This document shows positions 32,688 through 40,401 of a DNA stretch of 64,000 bases, in pieces. The notes under the pieces are model-generated. The model saw only the letters and a program-made list of their open reading frames with translations. It ran no database searches and was not told where the DNA came from. Source of the stretch: Persephonella sp. (lineage in GTDB: Bacteria; Aquificota; Aquificia; Aquificales; Hydrogenothermaceae). The position numbers and the translations under genes were made by a program. How positions within the stretch are numbered: the first letter of the stretch is position 1; every line of letters starts with the position of its first letter. The stretch spans positions 1 through 64,000 of the forward strand of contig NZ_JALVTW010000011.1 in assembly GCF_027023985.1 (NCBI RefSeq), in the 5' to 3' direction.

Positions 32688-32722
32688 TGATAACCTCTTT
32701 TTTATTAATTTTCGTTATTTTC

Positions 32723-32749
32723 TAACTTTAGTATTAATAATACCGAATA
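32723..32749 (+). promoter_or_regulatory. possible sigma-28 promoter for the 32.8-kb GT-TPR gene
   Basis: TAACTTTA, 11 bases, ACCGAATA. It has correct spacing, and the -10 box differs by three bases from GCCGATAA, so support is moderate. It lies 33 bp before the ATG at 32782. Confidence 0.4.
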
Positions 32750-32781
32750 TAATCTATATAAATTTATTTACGGAGGCTAAT

Positions 32782-33990
32782 ATGCTCACAGTTTGTATAA
32801 TAGGCAAATCCCCTGACAAAACAATAAAAACCCTGCTGGAAAATGATTTGTCTGAAGTTGAAGAAATTATTATTACTGATCCAGATACAGCAATAGTTCA
32901 CCCTAAAATAAGAATAGTAGATATCAATTCTGATAATAAAGCTGTAATAAGAAATCAACTTATTGATGAAAGTTCACAGGATTATATTCTCTGGTTATCT
33001 TCTGATAATGAGCTTGAAGATACATCTATAGAAGAATTTATTGATGATATAGAAGACAACCCTGATGCTGATATTTTTTATGCAAATGAAATAATAAAGA
33101 TAGAGGATGAAGAAGATATAAGGAATTTTTCTGATTATTATGAAACAGAAGATGCACTTATACAGGCTTTGACACTTGAAAATGAAATACCTGAATGGGG
33201 TGTTGTTACTAAAAAATCTATTTTTGATAGATTAGGGAGATTTAATGAAGAGTATGAAGATTACGAGTTCTATGAGTTTTTATATAAGAACTTAAAAAAT
33301 CTAAGGTTAAAGCTGGCAGAATTTACATTTATAACCTTTAATCTTAGAGAAACTTTTATTGATACTTCTTTTAGAAGTAAAGCTTTGAGAGAGGCATTAA
33401 GCATTTATGATTGGAAAAAAGAGATATTTCCTTCTTTAAGCTGGGATAAAAATGAGAATCTTGCATATTCTACTGCATATACAATGATAGGGGATAAGCT
33501 TTTTAACTATTTTGATTTTTATAACGCCTCAGAATATTACAGAAAAGCTATTTTGTCTTTTCATAATCAGGTTTCTTTGAAAAAACTTATCAATACACTT
33601 GTAATGATGGGATTTTTTGATAAAGCAAAATCAATAACATCAACAGAGCAAGGATTGACTGAGCAGGATGTTCAGGAGATTATAGAAAATATAGATAATA
33701 TCAGTAAACTTGTAAAAGAATTAGAACTTGCAGTTGAAGAAGGGAAAGCCGGAGATATTCTTGTTTCTTCTTCTGATATCTTATCTGTTTATCAAGGTGC
33801 ACCTATTTATAACATATTAGGAGTAGTGTATGCACTAAAAGGAGAGTTTCATACAGCTTATAAACTGCTTTATAAAGCGGTAACTATGAATCCCCTGGAT
33901 GAAGACATTTTATATAATCTTCTTGATGTTGCTAATAAGATAGGAAAAAAAGAAAAAGTTGAGAAATTAGTCCGTAGATTATTATCTTGA
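32782..33990 (+). CDS. degenerate GT2-like protein with TPR repeats
   Basis: A 402-residue cytoplasmic protein with ATG 32782 after a strong GGAGG; a longer reading from 32605 would run into the divergent glycosyltransferase. The first 230 residues look like a GT-A domain (LTVCIIGKSPDKTIKTLLE; QDYILWLSSDNELED), but the usual DXD is replaced by SSDNE, so catalytic activity is doubtful. TPR-like hairpins fill the rest (FDFYNASEYYRKAILSF; GEFHTAYKLLYKAVTMNPLDEDIL). A sigma-28-like promoter and the neighbouring flagellin genes suggest a role in flagellar glycosylation or assembly. Confidence 0.75.
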   Translation: MLTVCIIGKSPDKTIKTLLENDLSEVEEIIITDPDTAIVHPKIRIVDINSDNKAVIRNQLIDESSQDYILWLSSDNELEDTSIEEFIDDIEDNPDADIFYANEIIKIEDEEDIRNFSDYYETEDALIQALTLENEIPEWGVVTKKSIFDRLGRFNEEYEDYEFYEFLYKNLKNLRLKLAEFTFITFNLRETFIDTSFRSKALREALSIYDWKKEIFPSLSWDKNENLAYSTAYTMIGDKLFNYFDFYNASEYYRKAILSFHNQVSLKKLINTLVMMGFFDKAKSITSTEQGLTEQDVQEIIENIDNISKLVKELELAVEEGKAGDILVSSSDILSVYQGAPIYNILGVVYALKGEFHTAYKLLYKAVTMNPLDEDILYNLLDVANKIGKKEKVEKLVRRLLS

Positions 33991-34049
33991 CGTTAGGTTA
34001 GTTATTGTTAACCGGCACTTATAAATCTAAACTTATTAATGTAAATCAA

Positions 34050-34078
34050 TTTAAATATTTAACAATTAGGTTTATAAT
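34050..34078 (+). promoter_or_regulatory. possible sigma-70 promoter for sqr
   Basis: TTTAAA, 17 bases, TATAAT, 36 bp before the sqr start. The -10 is a perfect match, the -35 is weak, and the region is AT-rich. The sqr gene has a strong GGAGG ribosome site. Confidence 0.4.
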
Positions 34079-34113
34079 TTGATATAAGACCAAATATCAA
34101 TGGAGGATTAATT

Positions 34114-35538
34114 ATGGCAAAGGTTGTGGTAGTAGGGGCAGGATTTGCCGGGCATTATGCGGCTCTCATTTTATCTGATGCCCTTAAGGGTAAGGGCAAT
34201 CATGATATCACAGTTATTACCCGTGTTCCAAAATTCACTTATATTCCTTCGCTTGTATGGGTTGGTGTTGGTCAAATGACAGCTGACCAGGTTCAATTTG
34301 ACTTAAAACCTGTTTACGACAAGGTAGGAATTAATCTTGTTCATGGTGTAGCAAAAGAAGTTCATCCAGATGAACAGTATGTTGTTGTTGAACTTCCGAA
34401 CGGAGAAACAAAAAATGTAGACTATGATTACATTATCATGGCTACAGGTCCTTACCTGAACTTTGAAGGAACCCCGGGACTTGGACCAGACAAAGGATAT
34501 ACACACTCAATTTGTACACCTCCACACGCAACAAAAGCAGCAGCTGCTTATCTTGAGCTTGTTCAAAGAATGGAAAAGGGAGACAAGGTAAAAATAGTTA
34601 TTGGAACAGGGCACGGTGCTGCTACATGTCAAGGTGCCGCATTTGAGTATATCTCAAACGTTCACAATGACCTTGTTGACAGAGGATTAAGAGATAGAGC
34701 AGAAATCCTCTGGCTATCTAACGAACCTGCGTTAGGAGATTTTGGTATTGATGGCCTTGAGATGAAACACGGCGGTGAAATCTTTACCGGTGAAGAAATG
34801 GTAACTTTCTTGTTTGAAAAATATGGAATCAAATGGCAGATTAAATCTCACGTTAAACAGGTTGATGAAAACAAAATATACACAATTGATGTTGATGGAA
34901 ATGAAAATGAAATTGAATACGATTTTGCAATGTTAATACCTCAATTCAAAGCTCAACCTATTAAATGGATAGACAAAGATGGAAATGATATAACAGACAA
35001 AGTATGTAACCCTGCAGGTTTTGTAAAAGTTGATGCTGTTTATGGCAAACCTTATGATGAGCTTGATGGTCCAGACTGGCCAAGAACATACCAAAACCCA
35101 ATTTATAAAAATGTATTCGCAGCAGGTATTGCATTCGCACCTCCAGGACCATTATCAAGACCATCTCAAGCTCCAGATGGTTCTCCGATAGCACCGGCTC
35201 CACCAAGAACAGGTTATACAGCTGAGCTTTCAGGTAAAGCTGCAGCACTGAATATAGTTGATATGATTGAGGGAAGAGAACCATCTCACACAGCATCAAT
35301 GGCAGAAACACCAGGTCTTTGTGTGGCTTCACTGAAACATCACCTTTTAACTGGTGAGGCTGTTACTATTGCTATCTATCCTGTTGCAAGAAACAGGGCT
35401 GCATTCCCAGAATATGGTAGAGACCTTGATAACTGTGTGGCAGAAATTGGACTTGCAGGTGCATGGTTCAAATGGTTCTTACACCATGCATTCCTATACA
35501 AACTCCAGGCTAAACCAGGCTGGAAACTTATACCTTAA
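34114..35538 (+). CDS. sqr: sulfide:quinone oxidoreductase
   Basis: A 474-residue monotopic flavoprotein that oxidises sulfide to sulfur and passes electrons to the quinone pool. The N-terminal FAD-binding fold is VVVVGAGFAGHYAA (residues 4-17), with a second dinucleotide signature at IIMATGP (107-113). Cysteines C134 (HSICTPPH), C172 (ATCQGAAFEY) and C403 (PGLCVAS) line up with the three catalytic cysteines of the Aquifex enzyme (compared from memory). The C-terminus has an aromatic, basic helix (WFKWFLHHAFLYKLQ) suited to membrane insertion. A 42-residue gene follows and a strong terminator closes the unit. Subtype is uncertain. Confidence 0.88.
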   Translation: MAKVVVVGAGFAGHYAALILSDALKGKGNHDITVITRVPKFTYIPSLVWVGVGQMTADQVQFDLKPVYDKVGINLVHGVAKEVHPDEQYVVVELPNGETKNVDYDYIIMATGPYLNFEGTPGLGPDKGYTHSICTPPHATKAAAAYLELVQRMEKGDKVKIVIGTGHGAATCQGAAFEYISNVHNDLVDRGLRDRAEILWLSNEPALGDFGIDGLEMKHGGEIFTGEEMVTFLFEKYGIKWQIKSHVKQVDENKIYTIDVDGNENEIEYDFAMLIPQFKAQPIKWIDKDGNDITDKVCNPAGFVKVDAVYGKPYDELDGPDWPRTYQNPIYKNVFAAGIAFAPPGPLSRPSQAPDGSPIAPAPPRTGYTAELSGKAAALNIVDMIEGREPSHTASMAETPGLCVASLKHHLLTGEAVTIAIYPVARNRAAFPEYGRDLDNCVAEIGLAGAWFKWFLHHAFLYKLQAKPGWKLIP

Positions 35539-35563
35539 TTAAAAAGTAATGGAGGGATTAGAT

Positions 35564-35692
35564 ATGGCTACTGATAAAAAAAGAGAAATGATGGAAAAAA
35601 TGTGGAAGTATAGAAAAAATCTTGCAGTTCAATTAATGAGATTTGTAGTTTTAGGACTGCATTTTAACAAATTAGTCAAAAAGGTTCATTAA
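35564..35692 (+). CDS. 42-residue basic helical protein downstream of sqr
   Basis: ATG 35564 follows GGAGGG by eight bases and the frame ends at TAA 35692, just before the operon terminator. The 42 residues are rich in Lys/Arg and Met, with a first charged helix (KKREMMEKMWKYRKN) and an amphipathic second (AVQLMRFVVLGLHF). It lies 25 bp after sqr and before any other gene, so it is part of the sqr transcript. It is too short to be found easily. A peripheral subunit or stability factor for SQR is a guess from location. Confidence 0.6.
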   Translation: MATDKKREMMEKMWKYRKNLAVQLMRFVVLGLHFNKLVKKVH

Positions 35693-35693
35693 C

Positions 35694-35726
35694 GATAAAA
35701 GCTCCGCTTTAAGCGGAGCTTTTATC
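35694..35726 (+). terminator. strong rho-independent terminator of the sqr operon
   Basis: A 14-pair perfect stem (GATAAAAGCTCCGC with GCGGAGCTTTTATC) encloses a five-base loop TTTAA. The stem begins directly after the small gene's stop and its right arm contains the U-rich tract; the symmetry means it could also work on the opposite strand. Confidence 0.8.
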
Positions 35727-35840
35727 AACATATAGTATTTAAAAAATTTACACACTATATATAGTTCTTGAAAATGGATAAAAAGTTATGCTAATACTAT
35801 TATCACTAAAAAATAAAACACTGTTTGAATTGAGAGGGCA

Positions 35841-36386
35841 ATGAAAAAATCCTTAGAAAAATGGTATATTGATTTTGTAAGAAAAGCTGCAAAAAAAGAA
35901 GAAAACATAGACATAGATAATTCTTCTGTTGATCATGCGGTTTTGGTTATAGAAGAATTAATTAGATATGCAAGTAAAAATATATACATTCTTACAGACG
36001 AATTTAAGGATAAATTTTATAGACTCTTAGATACTACTCTTATTAACTTTCTAAAAAAGGGAGGGAAAATATATATATTATCTTATAACGATATATCTAA
36101 TAATGAATTTCTCAAAGATCTAAAAAATAGATTCCCCAAAAATATTTTTGTGAAAAAAGTATTAAAAGAAGATAAACCAAAATTGTTTGTAGAAAAACAA
36201 CAAAAATACATAAATTTTATCCTTAATGATAAGAAAGGTGTTAGATATGAATTAGATGAAAAATTAAACGACTTAACTACAAGAGCTATCGTCAATTACG
36301 GGGATGAGGAGACTCATGATTTGTTTAAACAGGTGTTTGATAAATACTTTGAGAGGGGTGAGGAAGTAAAGTTTGATAAATCCTGA
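35841..36386 (+). CDS. PLD-like or nuclease-like protein of a two-gene cassette, function unknown
   Basis: A 181-residue soluble protein. The pattern YASKNIYILTDEFKDKFYRLL, FLKKGGKIYILS, KYINFILNDKKGVRYEL and ARAIVNYGDEETHDLFKQVFDKYF-like ending (residues 150-172) resembles the second half of phospholipase D-like domains, where GGKIxIL, FxVxDxxxxR and FGDxxxxxxLxxxFDxxW are usual; the catalytic HKD is absent. The next gene begins inside its 3' end, so both are made together. The cassette follows a terminator, is AT-rich and has no recognised function. A toxin, effector or defence component is possible, with weak evidence. Confidence 0.5.
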   Translation: MKKSLEKWYIDFVRKAAKKEENIDIDNSSVDHAVLVIEELIRYASKNIYILTDEFKDKFYRLLDTTLINFLKKGGKIYILSYNDISNNEFLKDLKNRFPKNIFVKKVLKEDKPKLFVEKQQKYINFILNDKKGVRYELDEKLNDLTTRAIVNYGDEETHDLFKQVFDKYFERGEEVKFDKS

Positions 36387-37158
36387 AAAAATAAAAGAAA
36401 ACTCCTCCTATATTCAAAAACTCAACAAATTAGTTAGAAACAAGTTTAATTTTGAAAACCATTTTTGGAAATTTGTAATTATTGTTTTTATCCTTTCTCT
36501 CTTATTGACCATTTTCTTGAGAGTGAATCCTTCAAAAGTTGATAGATTAGTAGGAGCTGAACAGGTTATTATTTTCTTTATAGGTGCAGTTATGTTTTTG
36601 TTTAATGAATCTTTAATAAGTTATTCTTCAATTTCTAAAATAAGCAGTAATTTATCTAATTTGGAGAATAGACAAAATGAGATAATTGAAAAATTGAATT
36701 TGGGCACTAATATTGAAAGAGCAACTATAAGTTCATCTTTTTCGGAGTTTGTAAAACTGATGAAAGAGATAATTGAATACTATAAATACAGGATAGAGGA
36801 CTTTAAAATATTATCATTTATTTTGTACTCTTTGATAGTTGGAGTAACTTTTTTACTTATAAGCTTTACACTGATAACAGTACCAGGAAGTAAAAAGAGT
36901 CTTGCTGATCTTACTTTTAGTGTTGCTTCAAACGTAAGTTTTCACCTCGGTAATTTTCTTTTGTCTTTTCTATTTATTTCTCAAACTTTATTTCTTACGA
37001 TGTGGGGTGTTATGGCTTCACGTCTTCATAAGCAGAAACTGGAAATTAAAAGGATGTTAGAGACTAAGGAGTTTATAAATGGTTTTAAAGATTTTATTAA
37101 TGAGTTAAATGAAAAAGAAGAAGTAAAAGCTGTAGGTAAAAAGTCTTTACTTGATTAA
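36373..37158 (+). CDS. four-pass membrane protein paired with the PLD-like gene
   Basis: A 261-residue inner-membrane protein read from TTG 36373, which overlaps the preceding gene by 14 bases; GAGG lies 11 bases ahead. Hydrophobic helices are at about 36-52 (FVIIVFILSLLLTIFL), 62-80, 155-175 and 195-218. A long charged segment between helices 2 and 3 (about 95-145) contains coiled-coil-like residues. I do not recognise a family. Its pairing with a PLD-like cytoplasmic gene matches the general layout of membrane-effector systems but does not prove one. The 3' end overlaps clpS by four bases, tail to tail. Confidence 0.55.
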   Translation: MINPEKIKENSSYIQKLNKLVRNKFNFENHFWKFVIIVFILSLLLTIFLRVNPSKVDRLVGAEQVIIFFIGAVMFLFNESLISYSSISKISSNLSNLENRQNEIIEKLNLGTNIERATISSSFSEFVKLMKEIIEYYKYRIEDFKILSFILYSLIVGVTFLLISFTLITVPGSKKSLADLTFSVASNVSFHLGNFLLSFLFISQTLFLTMWGVMASRLHKQKLEIKRMLETKEFINGFKDFINELNEKEEVKAVGKKSLLD

Positions 37159-37433
37159 ATAACAACCTCCACAGACAGGTCTATTTCTTCAAGAACATTT
37201 TGGACATAAAGGGCTTCTTCTAAATCACCTTCAAATACAACAGCTTTTCCTTTTGTATGAATTTCCCATGTTAAAGCTTCTGCTGTTGCAAGATCACATT
37301 TTGTAGCCTTCATTATTTGATAGATTACTTCTTCAAACGTATGCCAGTCGTCATTGTAAACTACTACTTTTGCTGGAATTCCAATCTCCGTTTTTTTCTT
37401 TTCCTGTATGTCTGTCTCAAATCCTATGCCCAT
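37155..37433 (-). CDS. clpS: ClpS, adaptor for N-degron proteolysis
   Basis: A 92-residue adaptor that brings N-end-rule substrates to ClpAP or ClpCP. The core VVVYNDDWHTFEEVIYQIMKATKCDLATAEALTWEIHTKGKAVVFEGDLEEA matches the family, with YNDDWHTFEEV and the helix around EIHxxG at the amino-acid binding pocket. The first 20 residues are a flexible extension. It lies four bases after nadD on the same strand and probably shares its transcript. No clpA or clpC is in the window. Confidence 0.92.
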   Translation of the reverse strand: MGIGFETDIQEKKKTEIGIPAKVVVYNDDWHTFEEVIYQIMKATKCDLATAEALTWEIHTKGKAVVFEGDLEEALYVQNVLEEIDLSVEVVI

Positions 37434-37437
37434 ACTC

Positions 37438-38067
37438 TCAGCCCCTATATAGTTTTTTATTTAAAATATATTTTTCTACCTGTGGTAAGACAAGATATTT
37501 GATAGATTTTCCTGTTTTTATTCTACTTCTAATTTCTGTAGAGGATACATCAATTCTTCTGCTACTGAAAAAATGCACTTTACCAGGATTTTCAGGATTA
37601 AGCTGGTTATCTGTTTTTAGTTCAATTTCCGGAAATTTATTTTTAAGAAAATTTTTTATTGCTTCAAGGGTGTCTTTTCCTCTACCAACCACAATAAAAT
37701 TAGTGTTTTTGATGAGTTCTTCAGGGCTTTTCCATTTATCCAGAGTTAAAAATGCGTCTGTCCCAACTATGAAAAATGGATAATAACCGAGTTTTTCTCT
37801 GTAAATTTTTATTGTATCAATAGTATATGATTTACCTTTTCTCTTAATCTCTATGTCATCAATATCAAAATAGGGATTATCTTCAGTGGCTATTTGTAGC
37901 ATATTTAGTCTATCCTGGGGAGGCGCTTTGCTTGGGTGTTTCAAAGGAGAATGATATGCAGGAATGAAAATAATTTTTTCAAATGAAAAATATTCTCTTA
38001 TATCCTCAGCTATTCTTAAATGTCCTATATGAACAGGGTCAAAACTTCCACCGTATAATCCAATCAT
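37438..38067 (-). CDS. nadD: nicotinate-nucleotide adenylyltransferase NadD
   Basis: A 209-residue enzyme of NAD synthesis that joins nicotinate mononucleotide and ATP. GGSFDPVHIGHLRIAED (residues 5-21) holds the nucleotidyltransferase HxGH motif, and the C-terminal SSTEIRSRIK (ISSTxIR pattern) is the second conserved site. FIPAYHSPLKHP (about 34-45) is the family's substrate loop. A hairpin separates it from the protease gene upstream; TATAAT lies nine bases before the ATG and no ribosome site is seen, so the message may be nearly leaderless. clpS follows. Confidence 0.94.
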   Translation of the reverse strand: MIGLYGGSFDPVHIGHLRIAEDIREYFSFEKIIFIPAYHSPLKHPSKAPPQDRLNMLQIATEDNPYFDIDDIEIKRKGKSYTIDTIKIYREKLGYYPFFIVGTDAFLTLDKWKSPEELIKNTNFIVVGRGKDTLEAIKNFLKNKFPEIELKTDNQLNPENPGKVHFFSSRRIDVSSTEIRSRIKTGKSIKYLVLPQVEKYILNKKLYRG

Positions 38068-38084
38068 AATTTGAATATTATAAA

Positions 38085-38103
38085 GCCTCCCGTTACGGGA
38101 GGC
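38085..38103 (-). terminator. terminator hairpin between the protease and nadD genes
   Basis: GCCTCCCG and CGGGAGGC form a perfect eight-pair stem with a three-base loop. On the minus strand it follows the protease stop by about eight bases and is followed by TTTATAAT. The T tract is short and merges with the nadD -10 element. Confidence 0.7.
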
Positions 38104-38110
38104 CAGAGTT

Positions 38111-39523
38111 TTATTTTTTACTTCTAAGTATAGGCATTACTGTGTAAATAGTTGTATCTCCTCTTCTGACAAATAATAACACACTGTCTTCTCCTTTTTT
38201 CTCGGCTTTCTTAATTTCTTTCCAGAAATCTCTGGCAGTTTTAACCGGTTTTCTGTTTACTGTGAGAATTACATCACCTGTTCTTATTCCTGCTTCATCA
38301 GCTACTGAGCCGTATTTTACCCCTAAAACCAGAACACCGTAAGGAACTTTTGGAATTCTGTATTTTTCTACAAGCTCTGGAGTTATGTCTCTTACGATAA
38401 GTCCATATTTGGCTTCCATTTCTTGCAGTGTGCCTTCAGATACTTCTGTTTCTTCTTCCCATGGAGCTGTTTTTACAGTAAAGTCAAGTTTTTTACCGTT
38501 TCTGATTACTGTTATTCTAAGTTTTGTTCCTGGGGGGTTTCTCATTATGTATTTTTGGAGTTCTATTATTTTGCTAACAGGTTTATCATTAACAGCTACT
38601 ATAACATCTCCTGGTTTTATTCCAGCTTTGTCAGCTGGTCCTCCTTTCATAACTTGGGCTACGAGAATACCTTTTTTAACACCGAAATGTTTTGCCAGTT
38701 CAGGGGTTAATGGTTGTATAACAACACCAATTTTACTTCTTTTTACTTTTCCGAATTTTAGAACTTGCTCCATAACCCATTTTGCCTGATTAATTGGAAC
38801 TGCAAAACCAAGTCCCTGTGCACCCATTATAATAGCTGTGTTTATTCCGATAACTTCTCCGTTTAGGTTTATAAGAGGTCCTCCTGAGTTTCCAGGATTT
38901 ATTGCTGCATCTGTCTGAATAAATCCTTCTCCTGGGTGTCCAGGCATTTCTCTGTTTAGTGCAGAAACTATTCCCATCGTTACAGTTCCTTTAAGTCCAA
39001 GTGGGCTACCAATTGCAATAACTGTCATACCTGGTTTAAGTTTATCTGAATCTCCCAGCTTTAGAACATGTTCTTCTGCAAATTTTTCTATTCCTTCTTT
39101 AAACGGAACAGCAATTAATGCAACATCACTAAGCTTATCTGTTCCAACAATTTTTGCGTCAAGAACTACGCCGTTTTTGAATTGAACTTTTATATTTTGA
39201 GCATTTTCAACAACATGGTTGTTTGTAAGGAGATAAACTTTTTTCTTTTCTTTGTCTACTTTTACAATAAATCCTGAACCGAGACCTTCCTGTCTTTGTT
39301 TAAATTCAGGCACATTTGGAATACCAAAGAAATCCCCAAAAGGACTACCGGCAAAAGGATTAGCAATTTTTACTTCTTTTATTGTGAAAATTGTGGCTAC
39401 CCCTGGTGAAACCCTTTCCACCAGTTGAATTCTTTCCTGCTCGAGCTGTTGCATTAAAGATGTTGCAAATGAAAGTTGAAATAAAAGTAGCAGAAGCAAA
39501 GCAGGAGACAAAACTCTTTTCAT
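38111..39523 (-). CDS. degP: DegP/HtrA family periplasmic serine protease
   Basis: A 470-residue periplasmic quality-control protease. The signal peptide (about 1-20) ends at FATS. The catalytic triad is H103 (LLTNNHVVENA), D133 (SDVALIAV) and S213 (GNSGGPL). Two PDZ domains follow: about 255-345 (PELAKHFGVKKGILVAQVMKGGPADKAGIKPGDVIVAVN) and 375-465 (VPYGVLVLGVKYGSVADEAGIRTGDVILTVN). The ATG is preceded by AAAGGAGG. A Do-type assembly (DegP or DegQ) is likely. Divergent from the HAD gene, with 83 bp between starts. Confidence 0.93.
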   Translation of the reverse strand: MKRVLSPALLLLLLFQLSFATSLMQQLEQERIQLVERVSPGVATIFTIKEVKIANPFAGSPFGDFFGIPNVPEFKQRQEGLGSGFIVKVDKEKKKVYLLTNNHVVENAQNIKVQFKNGVVLDAKIVGTDKLSDVALIAVPFKEGIEKFAEEHVLKLGDSDKLKPGMTVIAIGSPLGLKGTVTMGIVSALNREMPGHPGEGFIQTDAAINPGNSGGPLINLNGEVIGINTAIIMGAQGLGFAVPINQAKWVMEQVLKFGKVKRSKIGVVIQPLTPELAKHFGVKKGILVAQVMKGGPADKAGIKPGDVIVAVNDKPVSKIIELQKYIMRNPPGTKLRITVIRNGKKLDFTVKTAPWEEETEVSEGTLQEMEAKYGLIVRDITPELVEKYRIPKVPYGVLVLGVKYGSVADEAGIRTGDVILTVNRKPVKTARDFWKEIKKAEKKGEDSVLLFVRRGDTTIYTVMPILRSKK

Positions 39524-39570
39524 TTATTAATCCTCCTTTTATGTTATTTTGAACTTAAATTAAGCTTGTA

Positions 39571-39600
39571 TTGTGAAATTGCAGTGAAAGCAATTATAAT
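39571..39600 (+). promoter_or_regulatory. sigma-70 promoter of the HAD gene, leaderless
   Basis: TTGTGA, 18 bases, TATAAT. The -10 ends seven bases before the ATG at 39607, which has no ribosome site, so transcription probably begins at the start codon. Confidence 0.55.
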
Positions 39601-39606
39601 ACTTTT

Positions 39607-40401
39607 ATGAGGATAAAAGGGTTTTTAATAGATTTAGATGGTGTTCTTACAAAAGATGAAAATTTTTCTCCTATCAATGGGGCTATTGAGTTTATCAGTT
39701 ATTTGAAAAAAGAAAATATCCCATTTGTAATTGCAACAAGTAATTCCAGATATCCACCTGAAGAAATTGCAAAAAGAATGCAAAAACATGGTTTTGAAAT
39801 AGATAGTTCCAATATTGTTTCTCCGCTGGTTGTTGCTCCTGAAGTTTTGAAAAAAGAGAATATGAAAAGCTTATTTATTTTAGGTTCGGATGCTGTAAAA
39901 AAGTTTTTTATAGAGAAAAGTTTTGATGTGCTTAATGACTATCAGGTAGATGCTGTTCTGGTTGGATTAGATAAAAACCTTAATTTTCAAAAAATAAAAA
40001 TAGCCACAACAGCTTTAAAAAAGAAAAAGGCAAAACTTTATGCATTAAATAAAAATATTATCTCAAAAGATGATGATGGTCTTTTGTTCCCCGGGGTAGG
40101 AACGGTTGCAAAAATGTTTGCTACTGCCTGTCAGTGTAATGAAGATTTTAAACATTTTGGGAAAGGTGGAGAAGAGTATAACAAAGTTATTTTTGAGAAA
40201 ATTGGTATTGAACCGGAAAATCTGGCTATTATTAGTGATGATATATTTGTAGACCTTGGAGGTTATCAAAAACTTGGGCTGAAAACTATTTTTGTAACTA
40301 CCGGTAAGTATACCGTTGAGGACATACCTGAAGATATGAAAATAGATTTAGTTGTTAATTCCCTTACAGAACTTATTGGGAGGATTGAATTTATTGATTA
40401 A
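39607..40401 (+). CDS. HAD-IIA family hydrolase (4-nitrophenylphosphatase-like)
   Basis: A 264-residue phosphatase. Motif I is IDLDGVLT (D9 nucleophile, D11 acid/base) and FVIATSNSRYPPEEIAKRM holds the motif II Ser/Thr in the class IIA manner; KVIFEKIGIEPENLAIISDDIFVDLGGYQKLGL at the C-terminus is motif IV. Substrate could be a phosphorylated sugar or nucleotide. The gene seems to be leaderless and overlaps the prenyltransferase gene by eight bases, suggesting an operon with ubiA and fabZ. Confidence 0.85.
   Translation: MRIKGFLIDLDGVLTKDENFSPINGAIEFISYLKKENIPFVIATSNSRYPPEEIAKRMQKHGFEIDSSNIVSPLVVAPEVLKKENMKSLFILGSDAVKKFFIEKSFDVLNDYQVDAVLVGLDKNLNFQKIKIATTALKKKKAKLYALNKNIISKDDDGLLFPGVGTVAKMFATACQCNEDFKHFGKGGEEYNKVIFEKIGIEPENLAIISDDIFVDLGGYQKLGLKTIFVTTGKYTVEDIPEDMKIDLVVNSLTELIGRIEFID

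Noticed and set aside
32605-32781. Upstream extension of the GT-TPR gene to ATG 32605
   Set aside because: It would overlap the divergent glycosyltransferase gene and ignores a strong GGAGG at 32772 with ATG 32782.
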